Assembly (NCBI GenBank): GCA_963819475.1
Contig: CAWFWE010000002.1
Location: forward strand, 372,001-436,000
DNA from: DASUAS01 sp963819475
GTDB taxonomy: Bacteria; Actinomycetota; Acidimicrobiia; IMCC26256; DASPTH01
DNA: 64,000 nucleotides
Direction: 5' to 3'
The translations under genes and the position numbers were made by a program. The notes under the pieces were generated by a model that was not told the DNA's origin, did not search any database, and worked only from the letters and a program-made list of their open reading frames with translations. This document shows, piece after piece, positions 24,809 to 33,563 of the stretch. The stretch's first letter is position 1. Every line of letters begins with the position of its first letter.

Positions 24809-25729
24809 GTGTGGATGCTGGCGGCAGGGCCCCTGACCTACCTCCAGGCCATTGTCATCGGGATCCTGCAGGGCATCACCGAGCTCTTCCCGGTCTCCAG
24901 CCTCGGCCACTCGGTCTTGGTGCCCGAGTTGCTGGGGTGGCACTCGCTGGTCGCCGGTCAGTCGGCCGACGAGTCCTTCTACCTCGCCTTCCTCGTCGGG
25001 CTCCACGTCGCCACCGCCATCGCCCTGCTGATCTTCTACCGGCACGACTGGCTCGCGGTGGTCCGCGGTTTCTTCGCCTCGATCCGCAAGCGCCGCATCG
25101 ACACCGCGCCCGAGCGCATGGCCTGGCTCCTGGTGCTCGGCACGATCCCGGTCGGCATCGTCGGGTTGGTGTTCGAGCACAGCCTGCGCACCGTCTTCGC
25201 CAAGCCGACCGCCGCCGCAGTGTTCCTCACCCTCAACGGCGTGATCCTCCTGGCCGGGGAACGGCTGCGCCGGCGGTCCGAGACCCGCGAGCTCGTCCAG
25301 GAACACGCACACCACACCGACCCCGGCCACGACGTCGGACGCGACCTCGACTCGCTGGAGCTGCAAGAAGGCGCCTTCATCGGCAGCGCACAGATCCTCG
25401 CCCTCTTCGCGGGCATCAGCCGCTCCGGCGTCACCATGGTCGCCGGACTGCTCCGCGGCCTCGATCACGAGGACGCGGCCCACCTGTCGTTCATGCTCGC
25501 GACCCCGGTGATCTTCGCCGCCGGCATTTACAAGCTGCCCGACCTGCTCGGCCACAACGGCGACCACATCCGCGGCCAGGTGCTCGTCGGGAGCATCGCC
25601 GCCGGCATCTCCGCCTACATCGCCATCCGCTTCCTCACCCGCTACTTCGAGACGCGCACCCTGACACCGTTCGCCATCTACAGCCTCGTGTTCGGCATCG
25701 CCATGATCTTCTACACCACGCTCTCGTAG
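24809..25729 (+). CDS. uppP: Undecaprenyl-diphosphatase UppP (BacA)
   Basis: A 306-residue polytopic membrane enzyme that dephosphorylates undecaprenyl pyrophosphate to recycle the lipid carrier for cell-wall synthesis; it also gives bacitracin resistance. Both signature motifs are present: QGITELFPVSSLGH near the N-terminus and AGISRSGVTMVAGLLRG in the middle, with about eight hydrophobic segments. GTG 24809 follows the -10 box TAGGTT by eight bases, so it is probably leaderless. It is divergent from the two-component system and shares its repeat-rich promoter. Confidence 0.95.
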   Translation: MWMLAAGPLTYLQAIVIGILQGITELFPVSSLGHSVLVPELLGWHSLVAGQSADESFYLAFLVGLHVATAIALLIFYRHDWLAVVRGFFASIRKRRIDTAPERMAWLLVLGTIPVGIVGLVFEHSLRTVFAKPTAAAVFLTLNGVILLAGERLRRRSETRELVQEHAHHTDPGHDVGRDLDSLELQEGAFIGSAQILALFAGISRSGVTMVAGLLRGLDHEDAAHLSFMLATPVIFAAGIYKLPDLLGHNGDHIRGQVLVGSIAAGISAYIAIRFLTRYFETRTLTPFAIYSLVFGIAMIFYTTLS

Positions 25730-25758
25730 CGCCAAAGTCGTGGCTCGACTACGACCGC

Positions 25759-27186
25759 TCACTGCGACCTCCAGGTCGGAGGCGGCCGCTCGGGCAGGAG
25801 GACTGGCGGCCGCGGCGCCTGGGAGAAGTCGAAGTCGGCGGCGAGGTCGCCGAGCCCGGGCGCGGTCTCGCGCACCGACGGTCGCGGGTCCGGCCGGCCG
25901 TCGGTGGCCGGGTCGAGGCGCGCGCCGTGCAGGAATCGGTCCTCGATGAAGCGCACGTAGGCGTCGAAGCTCAGGGTCTGATCGTCGATCAGACCCTGAC
26001 GCGCGTACGGGCTGATCACGAGCCCCGGCACGCGCAGCCCGAACTGGTTGCCGCCCACCACCGGCGGCGCGACGTGGTCGTAGAAGCCGCCCGCCTCGTC
26101 CCAGGTGAGAAAGATCGCGGTCGAGCTCCAGTCCGGACCCTGCATGATCGCGTTCACGACGCGAGTGACGTACGCCTGGCCGTCGGTGATGCGGGTGCCG
26201 GGGTGCTCGCTGGTCCCGTGGTTCGGGATGACCCACGCAACCGACGGGAGCGTGCCGGTGCGCGCCGCCCGGTAGAGGTGCTGCGTGTCCTGGATGTTCG
26301 CGAGCTGGTGGTCCTGGCGCACGGTGGTGAAGTACGGCAGCGGGTTCCAGATCCCGGTGGTGTGGGGACGCTGTCTGACCTTCGGGCACGTGACCTGGGC
26401 GGCGTTGCGGCAGTCGGGCTCGGCGCCGACGGCCAGGTAGTAGCGCCAGCTCACGTGCGCGTGGGCCAGCAACCAGGTGAGGTCGGTCCACGCGTAGTTC
26501 GGCTGGTCGACCTTGGGCCCGTAGGAGAGGACGCGCGGGTTGCTGACGTCGGGCGGCAGCTCGACCCGCTGCGGCGAGTCTCGACACGACGAAGGATCGT
26601 CCCGTCGGGTGCAGAAGGCCGACCAGGCGGAGACGAGCGCGAGGTGCTCGGGCAGGCTCCACGAGGCCAGCGGCGCGTACATGTGGTCCTGGAGCACGAA
26701 GTCCTGCGCGTACCGCCAGTAATTGGGGATCTCGCGCGCGTCGTGGTAGCCCATGACGTCGCGCCCGGCGACCGGCTGCGCGCGCTGCTTGCCCGGGAGC
26801 GCCTGCTGCGCCGTGGTCACGAAGCCGTCCATACGGCCGTGGTCGATGTCGCGGACGAAGTCCTGCTGCGCGTGCGGTCCGCCGGTGTTGACCAGGCTCC
26901 GGTCGTGGTACGGACGGACGCACTCATCGGTGCGAGGGTCCGGCGCGCACACCGTGGGCGTACCGTCGGTCATGGGGATCCCGTCCGCGCCCGGATACGT
27001 GCCGAAGTAGTGGTCGAAGGAGCGGTTCTCCTGCACGATGATCACGACGTGCTCGATCTTGTCCATGCCGACCGGCGCCGCGGTCGTCGCCGCGGTTGCG
27101 GCCGGCGCCGCGACGAGCACCGCCAGCGCCGCGGCCGCCGCGAGTGCGGCGATCGACCGGCCCCACCTCCGGGGCCGCGGTGTCAT
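25759..27186 (-). CDS. Secreted phosphoesterase (phospholipase C / acid phosphatase family)
   Basis: A 475-residue protein of the phosphoesterase family PF04185. A signal peptide (MTPRPRRWGR then a long Ala/Val stretch ending near ATAAT) is followed by the catalytic opening IEHVVIIVQENRSFDHYFG, a DHMYAP segment, AWVIPNHGTSEHPG, and the metal-binding FLTWDEAGGFYDHVAPP and VPGLVISPYARQG. These are the conserved sites of phospholipase C and AcpA-type acid phosphatases. Its ATG overlaps the stop of the glycosyltransferase gene by four bases. Probably releases phosphate or head groups outside the cell. Confidence 0.9.
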   Translation of the reverse strand: MTPRPRRWGRSIAALAAAAALAVLVAAPAATAATTAAPVGMDKIEHVVIIVQENRSFDHYFGTYPGADGIPMTDGTPTVCAPDPRTDECVRPYHDRSLVNTGGPHAQQDFVRDIDHGRMDGFVTTAQQALPGKQRAQPVAGRDVMGYHDAREIPNYWRYAQDFVLQDHMYAPLASWSLPEHLALVSAWSAFCTRRDDPSSCRDSPQRVELPPDVSNPRVLSYGPKVDQPNYAWTDLTWLLAHAHVSWRYYLAVGAEPDCRNAAQVTCPKVRQRPHTTGIWNPLPYFTTVRQDHQLANIQDTQHLYRAARTGTLPSVAWVIPNHGTSEHPGTRITDGQAYVTRVVNAIMQGPDWSSTAIFLTWDEAGGFYDHVAPPVVGGNQFGLRVPGLVISPYARQGLIDDQTLSFDAYVRFIEDRFLHGARLDPATDGRPDPRPSVRETAPGLGDLAADFDFSQAPRPPVLLPERPPPTWRSQ

Positions 27187-28676
27187 CGGGGCGCGACGGG
27201 TACCCGGGCAGGCACGACCTCCGACCTTCCCGGTGACGCGCCGATCGGCAGGCCGAGGCGGCCCCGCCAGGCCGACCAGGTCAAGTACGTGAGCGCGGCG
27301 GGCAGCGCCAGCGGGAGGACCTTCTCGGCGTAAGTCGTGAAGCCCCCGCCAATCAGAACCGGCGCCGCGTAGGCGACCCCGATGAACGCGGCCTGGGCGG
27401 CGGCCAGCAGTGCAACGCGGGTGTACCAGACGAGACCGAAGATCGGGATCACCCACGCGCTGTACCAGGGCAGGATGTAAGCGCCGCCCAGCAGGAACAC
27501 GAGCGCAGCCGTACCCGCGACGATCGCGGCTGCGCCTGGTCCGGCACGCGTGTCCGTTCCGCCCGGCCTTGTCATTCCGATCACGACGACCAGCACCACC
27601 GCAACGACGAGCACCAGGGCCGCGGCGCCCTCGAGGCGGAACTGGTCGGCGTGGTGGATGCCAAGCGGGCCGACGAGCCACTGGGTCGCGATCTGCCAGA
27701 GCGACGAGCGGCTGTGCTGCTTGCTGGCGTGGAGAAGAGGGCCGAACGCACGGGTGCCTCCGGCCATGAGGTACGCGGCCACGAGCACCGCCACCGCAGT
27801 CGCGCCCGCCTCGACTGCAGCGCGCGCCCGGTGGCGGCGCGCAGTCCAGAGCAGGAGCGCGCCGAGCGGCAACACCAACACCAATTTCACGAGCGCCCCG
27901 CCGGCGAGCACGAGACCCGCGCGACGCGGTTGGCCGTCGTGGAGCAGCAGGGTGCCGCCGAGGAGGGCGAGGCCCACCAGCAGGTCATTGTGCCCCCCGT
28001 TCACCGCCAGGATCAGCGCCGGGTTCAACACCACGAACGCCAGCGCCAGCGGGCTGCGCGTGCGACGCCAGACGAGGAACACGATGAACCCAAGGGCGAG
28101 CGCGGCGACAAGCTGGAAGAACAGGCGGGTCGCGAGCTCGGACGGTCCGGTCACCGCCGTCCCGGCCGCCGACAGGCCGACGAAGCCCGGGCCGTAGACC
28201 GAACCCGTGTGACGCCAACCGCTCGCCACCAGGTGCAGCAGCGGATCGTGCGGGAAATCGGCAGGGACGTGCGTAAAGGGGCTCGCGTGGTGCACGGAGA
28301 GCAGACGCCCGTACGCCGCGTACGACCACAGGTCGTGTGAACCGGCGGGTGGTGCCAACGCCGCGATCGCGACCAGCAGCCCGCCCGCGACGACGACCCG
28401 CGGATTGGTCAGCACATGGGCCCGCAGGACGGGGAGGAAGAGACCGCCGAACGCAGCGAACGCGACCAGCGCAGCAGCGATCCGGCCGCTAGGGCCGATG
28501 GGGTCGTACCCTACGACGATCGTCGCGGTGGTGACGACGAGCAGAACCAGAAGCGCGTTGCCGGCGACGACGGGCCCGGTCCCACCATCGCGCCCTCGGC
28601 GGACCGGGTCGCGAGAATGGCTCGTCAAGTTGGCGGTCCCTTCGGGTGCCCGAGTCGTGCCCCGACGCGACCCCAC
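27183..28676 (-). CDS. GT-C membrane glycosyltransferase (polyprenol-phosphate mannosyltransferase-like)
   Basis: A protein of up to 497 residues with about eleven hydrophobic segments and the GT-C loop signature SHDLWSYAAYGRLLSVHHASPF after the first transmembrane segments, typical of polyprenol-phosphate-mannose-using transferases of the MptA/MptB or GT87 type. Later loops (NGGHNDLL, LLHASKQHSRSSLWQIA) also fit. The start is uncertain: GTG 28676 has no clear Shine-Dalgarno, and a TTG 16 codons later is possible. It overlaps the phosphoesterase gene by 4 bp. Likely builds envelope mannans. Confidence 0.75.
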   Translation of the reverse strand: MGSRRGTTRAPEGTANLTSHSRDPVRRGRDGGTGPVVAGNALLVLLVVTTATIVVGYDPIGPSGRIAAALVAFAAFGGLFLPVLRAHVLTNPRVVVAGGLLVAIAALAPPAGSHDLWSYAAYGRLLSVHHASPFTHVPADFPHDPLLHLVASGWRHTGSVYGPGFVGLSAAGTAVTGPSELATRLFFQLVAALALGFIVFLVWRRTRSPLALAFVVLNPALILAVNGGHNDLLVGLALLGGTLLLHDGQPRRAGLVLAGGALVKLVLVLPLGALLLWTARRHRARAAVEAGATAVAVLVAAYLMAGGTRAFGPLLHASKQHSRSSLWQIATQWLVGPLGIHHADQFRLEGAAALVLVVAVVLVVVIGMTRPGGTDTRAGPGAAAIVAGTAALVFLLGGAYILPWYSAWVIPIFGLVWYTRVALLAAAQAAFIGVAYAAPVLIGGGFTTYAEKVLPLALPAALTYLTWSAWRGRLGLPIGASPGRSEVVPARVPVAPR

Positions 28677-28692
28677 GGTACGGAAGGCCCGC

Positions 28693-28708
28693 TGAAACCA
28701 TCCTGAAC
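28693..28708 (-). promoter_or_regulatory. PHO-box-like direct repeat upstream of the glycosyltransferase operon
   Basis: Read toward the glycosyltransferase gene, GTTCA and TTTCA occur exactly 11 nt apart (plus-strand TGAAA 28693, TGAAC 28704), 17-32 bp before its putative start. It has the same spacing and orientation as the arrays at 24724-24782. Two units only, so chance occurrence cannot be excluded. Confidence 0.4.
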
Positions 28709-28765
28709 GTCGGCTCCACCGCGCTCGACCGAGTGTTCAGAAGGCAGAACAACAGACACACTGTC

Positions 28766-30007
28766 GTGGTGGGACGTGAGCCCTCACCTGACGAGGTCGT
28801 CGCTGACCTGCACGTGTTGCGGAACCGCAGTGTGTTGGGCATCGGCCTCGGCAGTCTGCTGTCCGACACCGGACATGAGATGGCCACGGCAGCGCTCCCC
28901 GGGTTTCTGGGCTCGATCGGCGCACAGGCCGCCGCGCTCGGTGTGATCGAGGGGATCGCCGACGCGTCCCTCTCTGCATCGAAGGTGGTCGGGGGTGTCA
29001 TCGCCGACCGTCCCGGCGTCGAACGCAAGACCGTCACCGCGGGCGGCTACGCGATCACCGCGCTCGGTCACGGCGCCTTCGCACTGGCCCAATCCTGGCC
29101 CTTCGTCGCGGTGGCCCGCGCCCTGTCGTGGGTGGCCCGGGGCGGTAAGGGCCCGGCACGCGACGCGCTCCTGGCCGGCTCGGTACCACCGCGTCAACTC
29201 GGTCGTGCCTTCGGGGTCGAACGGTCGATGGATTCGCTCGGGGCTGTCGCGGGCCCTCTGCTCGCCGCGCCACTCATCGTCGCCGTCGGATACCGATGGT
29301 TGTTCGCGATCAGCGCACTGCCCGGACTCCTCGCTGCCCTCGCCGTCCTGGTACTCGTACGCGAAACACCTCGCCTCGTGCACGCCGCGTCTCACATCAA
29401 CGTGTCGATCCGTGGGCTGGCTTCGGAACCTGGGCCCTACCGTCGCCTGCTCGTCGGTGTCGGCCTCTACGGCCTCGGGAACTTCTCGGCGACCTTGCTC
29501 ATCTTGCGGGCCACGGACCTGCTCCACCACGGCGGACGATCCACCGCAGATGCCGCCGCGATCGCCGTGCTGCTCTACGCCGCGCACAACGCAGCCAACA
29601 GCCTCTTCGCCTACCCGGCCGGCGCGCTCGCCGACCGACTCGGACGCCGCCACGTCCTCGTGTTCGGCATCGGTCTCTTCGCCGGGGCAAGTCTCGGCTT
29701 CGTGCCCGGCTCGCAAGACGCTGCTGTGCTTGCGTTGCTCTTCGTCGGCGTGGGCGCATCCACCGCCTTCGTCGAGACCGGACAAGGCGCCTACGCGGCG
29801 GAGCTCCTCCACGACTCGATCCGCGGGCGCGGCTTCGGAGTCCTCGGACTCGTTGACGGCATCGGCGACCTCGTCTCGAGCGTCGTCGTCGGGATCCTCT
29901 TCACCGTCAGCGACCCCGCATGGGGATTCGTCTACGCGGCGGTGCTCGCCACCTGCGGCGCGTTCACCCTCACCCGGCACGACCCGCCTCCCACTTCCGA
30001 GGCGTGA
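28766..30007 (+). CDS. Major facilitator superfamily transporter
   Basis: About 413 residues with twelve predicted hydrophobic segments and MFS loops, for example GGVIADRPGVERK and the intracellular motif GALADRLGRRHVLVFG in the second half, plus ARGGKGPARDALL. The start is unclear: GTG 28766 or 28769 gives a normal N-terminus for the family, while longer readings run into the divergent glycosyltransferase promoter. Substrate unknown; this subgroup is often annotated as an efflux or sugar-phosphate-like transporter. Confidence 0.85.
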   Translation: MVGREPSPDEVVADLHVLRNRSVLGIGLGSLLSDTGHEMATAALPGFLGSIGAQAAALGVIEGIADASLSASKVVGGVIADRPGVERKTVTAGGYAITALGHGAFALAQSWPFVAVARALSWVARGGKGPARDALLAGSVPPRQLGRAFGVERSMDSLGAVAGPLLAAPLIVAVGYRWLFAISALPGLLAALAVLVLVRETPRLVHAASHINVSIRGLASEPGPYRRLLVGVGLYGLGNFSATLLILRATDLLHHGGRSTADAAAIAVLLYAAHNAANSLFAYPAGALADRLGRRHVLVFGIGLFAGASLGFVPGSQDAAVLALLFVGVGASTAFVETGQGAYAAELLHDSIRGRGFGVLGLVDGIGDLVSSVVVGILFTVSDPAWGFVYAAVLATCGAFTLTRHDPPPTSEA

Positions 30008-30145
30008 TCACCGGCTGCACGCATCACCGAACTCGTGTCCGAGGAACGAGGAACACGCGTCAGCGCCGATCCGCGTGCGCGAGACGTGCCGCTCTGAGCA
30101 GCAGTTGCGAGCGTCGACGCGGGAATCGGGGTTACGTTCTTCGCT

Positions 30146-30520
30146 ATGGAAGCTTGGCGAAAGTCGACGCTCGACGACCTCGATTGGCAGGCGGTGGAGG
30201 GCTTCCCGAATGTCTGGATGCGCTTTCTCGGCGAGAACCTCGATGATGGCCCCTGGGTGCTGCACGTCAAGCACGGGCCGAACTACATCGAGAACCGGCA
30301 CTGGCATGAGGCCGACACGGTCTACGTGTTCACCGCCGGCGAGATGATCGTCGATGGTGAGGGCACGTATCGGCCAGGCGACGTGCGTTGGGTGCGTGCA
30401 CACCACTTCTACGGTCCTGAGCGAGCGGGCACTGAAGGCTGCGAATTTCTCCTTGTCGGTGCGGGTAATCCGATGATGCACTACGAGCCGCCGGACGAGA
30501 CGGAGCGGCGGAGCGTCTAG
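30146..30520 (+). CDS. Cupin-domain protein
   Basis: A 124-residue single-domain cupin. Motif 1 residues are visible in ENRHWHEADTVYVFTAGEMIVDGEGTY (two His and a Glu) and motif 2 in YRPGDVRWVRAHHFYGPERAG. Metal ligands are largely present, so an enzymatic or ligand-binding role is possible. ATG 30146 lies seven bases after TACGTT (30133-30138), the leaderless pattern. Neighbouring genes give no pathway. Confidence 0.8.
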   Translation: MEAWRKSTLDDLDWQAVEGFPNVWMRFLGENLDDGPWVLHVKHGPNYIENRHWHEADTVYVFTAGEMIVDGEGTYRPGDVRWVRAHHFYGPERAGTEGCEFLLVGAGNPMMHYEPPDETERRSV

Positions 30521-30957
30521 CCAGGGTCCACGAGCGCGGATCGTCGGCGACGGCCTGGCTACGACAAGATGTTGCGACCGCGGAGACACTCGGCCGCTTG
30601 ACGAGCTCCGAATCCACGGGCGACGTGGCCGAAGCCAAACGCGAAGAACCGGCCGAGTGGTCCGTGGCCCGACCGGTCCTCCGGCGTTCAAGCCTGGGTT
30701 TCCTGCTGGCTCCTCGACGCATGGCGGCGGGGCGAGGAGGGACGGAGGACCCCAAGCGTGAACGACCGCCTCACTACGCTCGTTGCTGGTTGAACGCAAC
30801 CTGAACTCGCGTTCTGAACTCTCAGACGCGACGGCGCCCACAGGCCGAAGCCCGATCGCGTGTGTGCGCCGGATCGAATCCTGTTTGGCCGAACGGGAAT
30901 GGTCTTGACGCCGAACGGGCTCGAGTGCTCTTCGCGGCGCCGACGTCGACCTTGCCG
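30521..30957. other. 437-bp intergenic stretch with a phased TGAAC repeat
   Basis: No gene recognised. TGAAC occurs at 30791 and 30802 (11-nt phase) and again at 30815, echoing the repeats near the two-component system, but no minus-strand gene follows in the orientation that would be controlled. The segment 30870-30890 resembles a tRNA T-loop by eye but does not fold. Confidence 0.35.
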
Positions 30958-31137
30958 CTACCGCGAGAGCACGAAGGTCACCGTGACGAGCGCGGTGCCG
31001 CACGCACCTCGGTCGTCGCAGATGCGGTACGTGAACGAGGAACTCCCGAGGAACAGCGGCTTGGGCCGAAACACGATCGACTGGCCCACGACCGGTTCTC
31101 GTAGGTCGCCTCGTCCCAGGCTGCGCTCGGGGAGCTG
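30958..31137 (-). pseudogene. Remnant of an Ig-like/cadherin-like surface-protein domain
   Basis: Fifty-nine codons between two in-frame stops on the minus strand read as the C-terminal end of a bacterial Ig-like or cadherin-like repeat: EPVVGQSIVFRPKPLFLGS, then SSFTYRICDDRGACGTALVTV and FVLSR before the stop. The TFTYxxCDxxGxCxTAxVTVTV pattern is typical of large secreted adhesins. There is no start codon and no upstream body. A Thr-rich stretch in another frame just upstream suggests a frameshifted linker. Probably debris of a deleted surface protein. Confidence 0.4.
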
Positions 31138-31171
31138 CTAGCGGTCGTCGTCATCGCCGGCGGCGTTGTCG

Positions 31172-31873
31172 TCACTGGCTGGCCGACGGCGGCGGCTCGT
31201 CGAACTCGTCGTGACGCCGGAACCAGAACGAAAACGGCGCCTGCGGCCAGCCCACGGGCGCGTCCTCGTCGTCGGACTGCACGCCGTAAGGCGTGAGGGA
31301 CATCAGGCTCCACACGCTGCCGATGCTCTGGACCATCTCGCCATGTTGGAGAAAGTAGGTGCGGTACACCTCGTCGCCGTCGCGCAGAAAGACGTTGAGG
31401 CCGAACCACTCTTCGACCCCGAAGTCAGCCGAGAAGCGCTCGGTGCAGATCGTGTACCAGGGCACGTCGCTCCAACCCATGCGTTCGGCGTAGCGGCGTA
31501 GGTTCGCCTGAGGTGCCGGCGATGCCATGGCGAAGGTGATGTCGCGAGCATGGAGCAGGCCGAGGTCGGGGATGCCGTCGGCGAAGGATGAGCAGCCGGG
31601 GCACCCGGCGTCGGGCCAGCCGTCGACGCCCTCCTCGAAAAAGAACCGGTAGAGGACGAGTTGCCGGCGCCCCTCGAACAACTCGGGCAGCGACCGCTCT
31701 CCGTCGGGACTTTCGAAGCGATAGTCGCGCTCGACCCGTACCATCGGCATGCGCTTCCTGGCCGCGGCGAGCTCGTGCATGGCGGTGGCGACCGCCTGTT
31801 CGCGTTCGGTCATGGCCGCGAGTGCCCGGTCCCATTCGGTCTGGTTGACGACGGGTGGACGCGCGACGGTCAT
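31172..31873 (-). CDS. DUF899 family thioredoxin-fold protein
   Basis: A 233-residue DUF899 protein (thioredoxin-like superfamily). Characteristic features are PPVVNQTEWDRA, the YRFESPDGERSLPELFEG segment, LVLYRFFFEEGVDGWPDAGC with CPGCSSFADG, the conserved pre-C-terminal GVEEWFGLNVFLRDGDEVYRT, and a C-terminal aromatic-rich segment with FWFRRHDEFD. The family's function is unknown, though CPGC hints at redox chemistry. Its ATG overlaps the stop of the DHFR-like gene by four bases, so translation is coupled. Confidence 0.88.
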   Translation of the reverse strand: MTVARPPVVNQTEWDRALAAMTEREQAVATAMHELAAARKRMPMVRVERDYRFESPDGERSLPELFEGRRQLVLYRFFFEEGVDGWPDAGCPGCSSFADGIPDLGLLHARDITFAMASPAPQANLRRYAERMGWSDVPWYTICTERFSADFGVEEWFGLNVFLRDGDEVYRTYFLQHGEMVQSIGSVWSLMSLTPYGVQSDDEDAPVGWPQAPFSFWFRRHDEFDEPPPSASQ

Positions 31874-32454
31874 TGCTCGACACTCGTGTTGGTGCTCGGC
31901 GGCCCGGAAAGAACCGTCGGCGCGTACTCGAGCAGTTGGGTGCGACCGTCGAAGGTGCGGCTGCGGATCATGTCGAGCGCAACATCGGGATAGCCGTCGT
32001 AGATCCGCCCTTGGCCCGTGCTCCCGGTGATGACAGGAAAGACGACCACGCGGAAACGGTCTACGAGACCCGCCCTGAGGAGCGCACGGCACAGGGTGAG
32101 GCTGCCCATGGTCCGCATCGACGCGGACCCCTTGTCCTTCATCTCCCGCACGGCCTCGACGGCGTCCCGATTCACGAGTTGCGTGTTCGCCCAAGCAAGG
32201 GGTTCGGTCAAGGTGCTCGAGAAGACGATCTTCGACAAGCCCGCCAGCGCTTCGGTGCCCGGCTCGCCCTCCTCGGCGTATTCCGACATGACGCGGTACG
32301 TGGTCGCCCCCATCAGGACCGTGTAGTCGCCTTCGGGCTGCTCTCCCAACCACGCGAGGTACTCGGGTCCTTCCAATCCCCACCAGCCTGGCCAGCCCTC
32401 GGCGGCCCCGTAGCCATCGAGTGATGTGATGAAGTCAACGAGCAGTTCGGGCAT
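31870..32454 (-). CDS. Dihydrofolate-reductase-like protein (RibD C-terminal domain family), copy 1
   Basis: A 194-residue stand-alone RibD C-terminal/DHFR-like protein: LLVDFITSLDGYGA at the N-terminus, YTVLMGATTYRVMSEYA, KIVFSSTLTEPLAWANTQ, a nucleotide-binding MRTMGSLTLCRALLRAGLVD and FPVITGSTGQGRIYDG. The fold binds NADPH, but such small paralogues are not true DHFR and their substrates are unknown. Translation appears to use a ribosome-binding site made of a (GAG)10 repeat just upstream. It is the first of seven family members in the window and is coupled to the DUF899 gene. Confidence 0.88.
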   Translation of the reverse strand: MPELLVDFITSLDGYGAAEGWPGWWGLEGPEYLAWLGEQPEGDYTVLMGATTYRVMSEYAEEGEPGTEALAGLSKIVFSSTLTEPLAWANTQLVNRDAVEAVREMKDKGSASMRTMGSLTLCRALLRAGLVDRFRVVVFPVITGSTGQGRIYDGYPDVALDMIRSRTFDGRTQLLEYAPTVLSGPPSTNTSVEQ

Positions 32455-32460
32455 CGGCTT

Positions 32461-32490
32461 CTCCTCCTCCTCCTCCTCCTCCTCCTCCTC
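32461..32490 (-). repeat. (GAG)10 trinucleotide microsatellite acting as Shine-Dalgarno
   Basis: Ten uninterrupted CTC units on the plus strand, that is GAG repeats on the coding strand, end six bases before the ATG of the DHFR-like gene at 32454. Each unit boundary supplies a GGAGG-like ribosome-binding sequence. Polymerase slippage could change the number of units. The rest of the interval to 32760 shows no gene. Confidence 0.8.
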
Positions 32491-32760
32491 CTTGGATCAA
32501 TGGCACTGCGTGCACGTCGACATCGTGCTCAGCCCCCGGCGTGCTGGGTCTGAGGTTGTGGCGTCTTCGAGCACCCGGCAAAGGAACTGAAGACGGACCA
32601 CATGGCAACGGCGCCAACCACGGGGCAGGCACCTCGTCAGTTGCATTACCCGTATGCCCATGACGTCAAACTGGCTCGTCGATCCTCGAAGTGTCCTCGG
32701 CGGCCAGATCATCGCGGTTACCGGGTCGTCTCTCAGGGCGTTAGACCCGCGGCCATGTAT

Positions 32761-33366
32761 TCAATGGCGTTGGCGCTGCCGGTACGTGCGGGCGTTGTGC
32801 CGTCCACCGCAGACGTTCATCGAGCACCATCGACCGCTTTGGTTTTTCGACGCGTCGTAGATCGTCCACTCGCAGTTCACACAGGACTTGAGGCGTTGCA
32901 GCGTTCCGTCGCGCTGCGCGCGCAGGCAGATCAGCGCGAGCTCTCCGAGGAACGCAGCAGTCGCTGACCGCGATCGCGCGACGAGATCAACCCCGTCGCG
33001 GCGGGCACGCACCGAGAAGGTGACGCCTGCGATCAGGTCGGCAAGCTCGGCCCACGCGCCGACCGTGGACTCATGCTGCGAGTTGGCGACGGTGATTGCG
33101 TGCAATGCCTCGCGGAACGCGACGATCCGAGCGAGATCGGCGGCGTTCGGCTTGGTCGCTGTACGCCCCTCGCTCCGCAACCACCGGTCGAATCCCTCAG
33201 CAGTCGCGAAGCGCTCCGCGCCGTTCTCCCGCACGAACGAGTTGCAGAACCGGCGCACGAGCTCGAGGTCCCCGGGTGCCGCGCGCTCGCGGGGCCAGCC
33301 GGCATCGGGAAGGACCCGCCCTTGCGCGTCTACCGGATGTCCACCGCGCCTGGAGTTTGCCGTCAT
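32761..33366 (-). CDS. CGNR zinc-finger protein (ABATE domain)
   Basis: A 201-residue CGNR-type protein. Residues 30-150 are the ABATE domain (ELVRRFCNSFVRENGAERF, FREALHAITVAN, FLGELALICLRAQ). The C-terminal treble-clef zinc finger is KSCVNCEWTIYDASKNQS then RWCSMNVCGGRHNARTYR, with the canonical C-x2-C and the CGNR core changed to CGGR. Likely a stress-related transcriptional regulator. ATG 33366 lies seven bases after TACCCT, fitting a leaderless start. Its first codons and promoter are duplicated at 44900-44992. Confidence 0.85.
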   Translation of the reverse strand: MTANSRRGGHPVDAQGRVLPDAGWPRERAAPGDLELVRRFCNSFVRENGAERFATAEGFDRWLRSEGRTATKPNAADLARIVAFREALHAITVANSQHESTVGAWAELADLIAGVTFSVRARRDGVDLVARSRSATAAFLGELALICLRAQRDGTLQRLKSCVNCEWTIYDASKNQSGRWCSMNVCGGRHNARTYRQRQRH

Positions 33367-33563
33367 GGGCAAAAGGGTAACGCCAATGACCGGCCGAGGA
33401 GGAACGATGCAGGCCACGAACCTCGCAGACCGGTACGAACTCCCGCCGCTCGAGAGGGAAAGCGGTCGAGCGCACCCTCGACGAAGGTCTGACACTCGAG
33501 CCGGGGACCCGACAGCCGGTGAACGGACCGACGACAGACCCCGCGAGAAGGGACCCTGCGACC

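Noticed and set aside
24794..26923. Long minus-strand frame across uppP and the phosphoesterase
   Set aside because: Crosses two real genes on different strands and reads as Arg/Ala-rich shadow.
30862..30900. tRNA-like T-loop (GATCGAATCC)
   Set aside because: The T-stem does not pair and no anticodon or acceptor arm can be drawn.
32461..32490. Trinucleotide repeat considered as a CRISPR-like or coding repeat
   Set aside because: No spacers, and it lies in an untranslated leader; it is a simple microsatellite. No CRISPR array was seen anywhere in the window.
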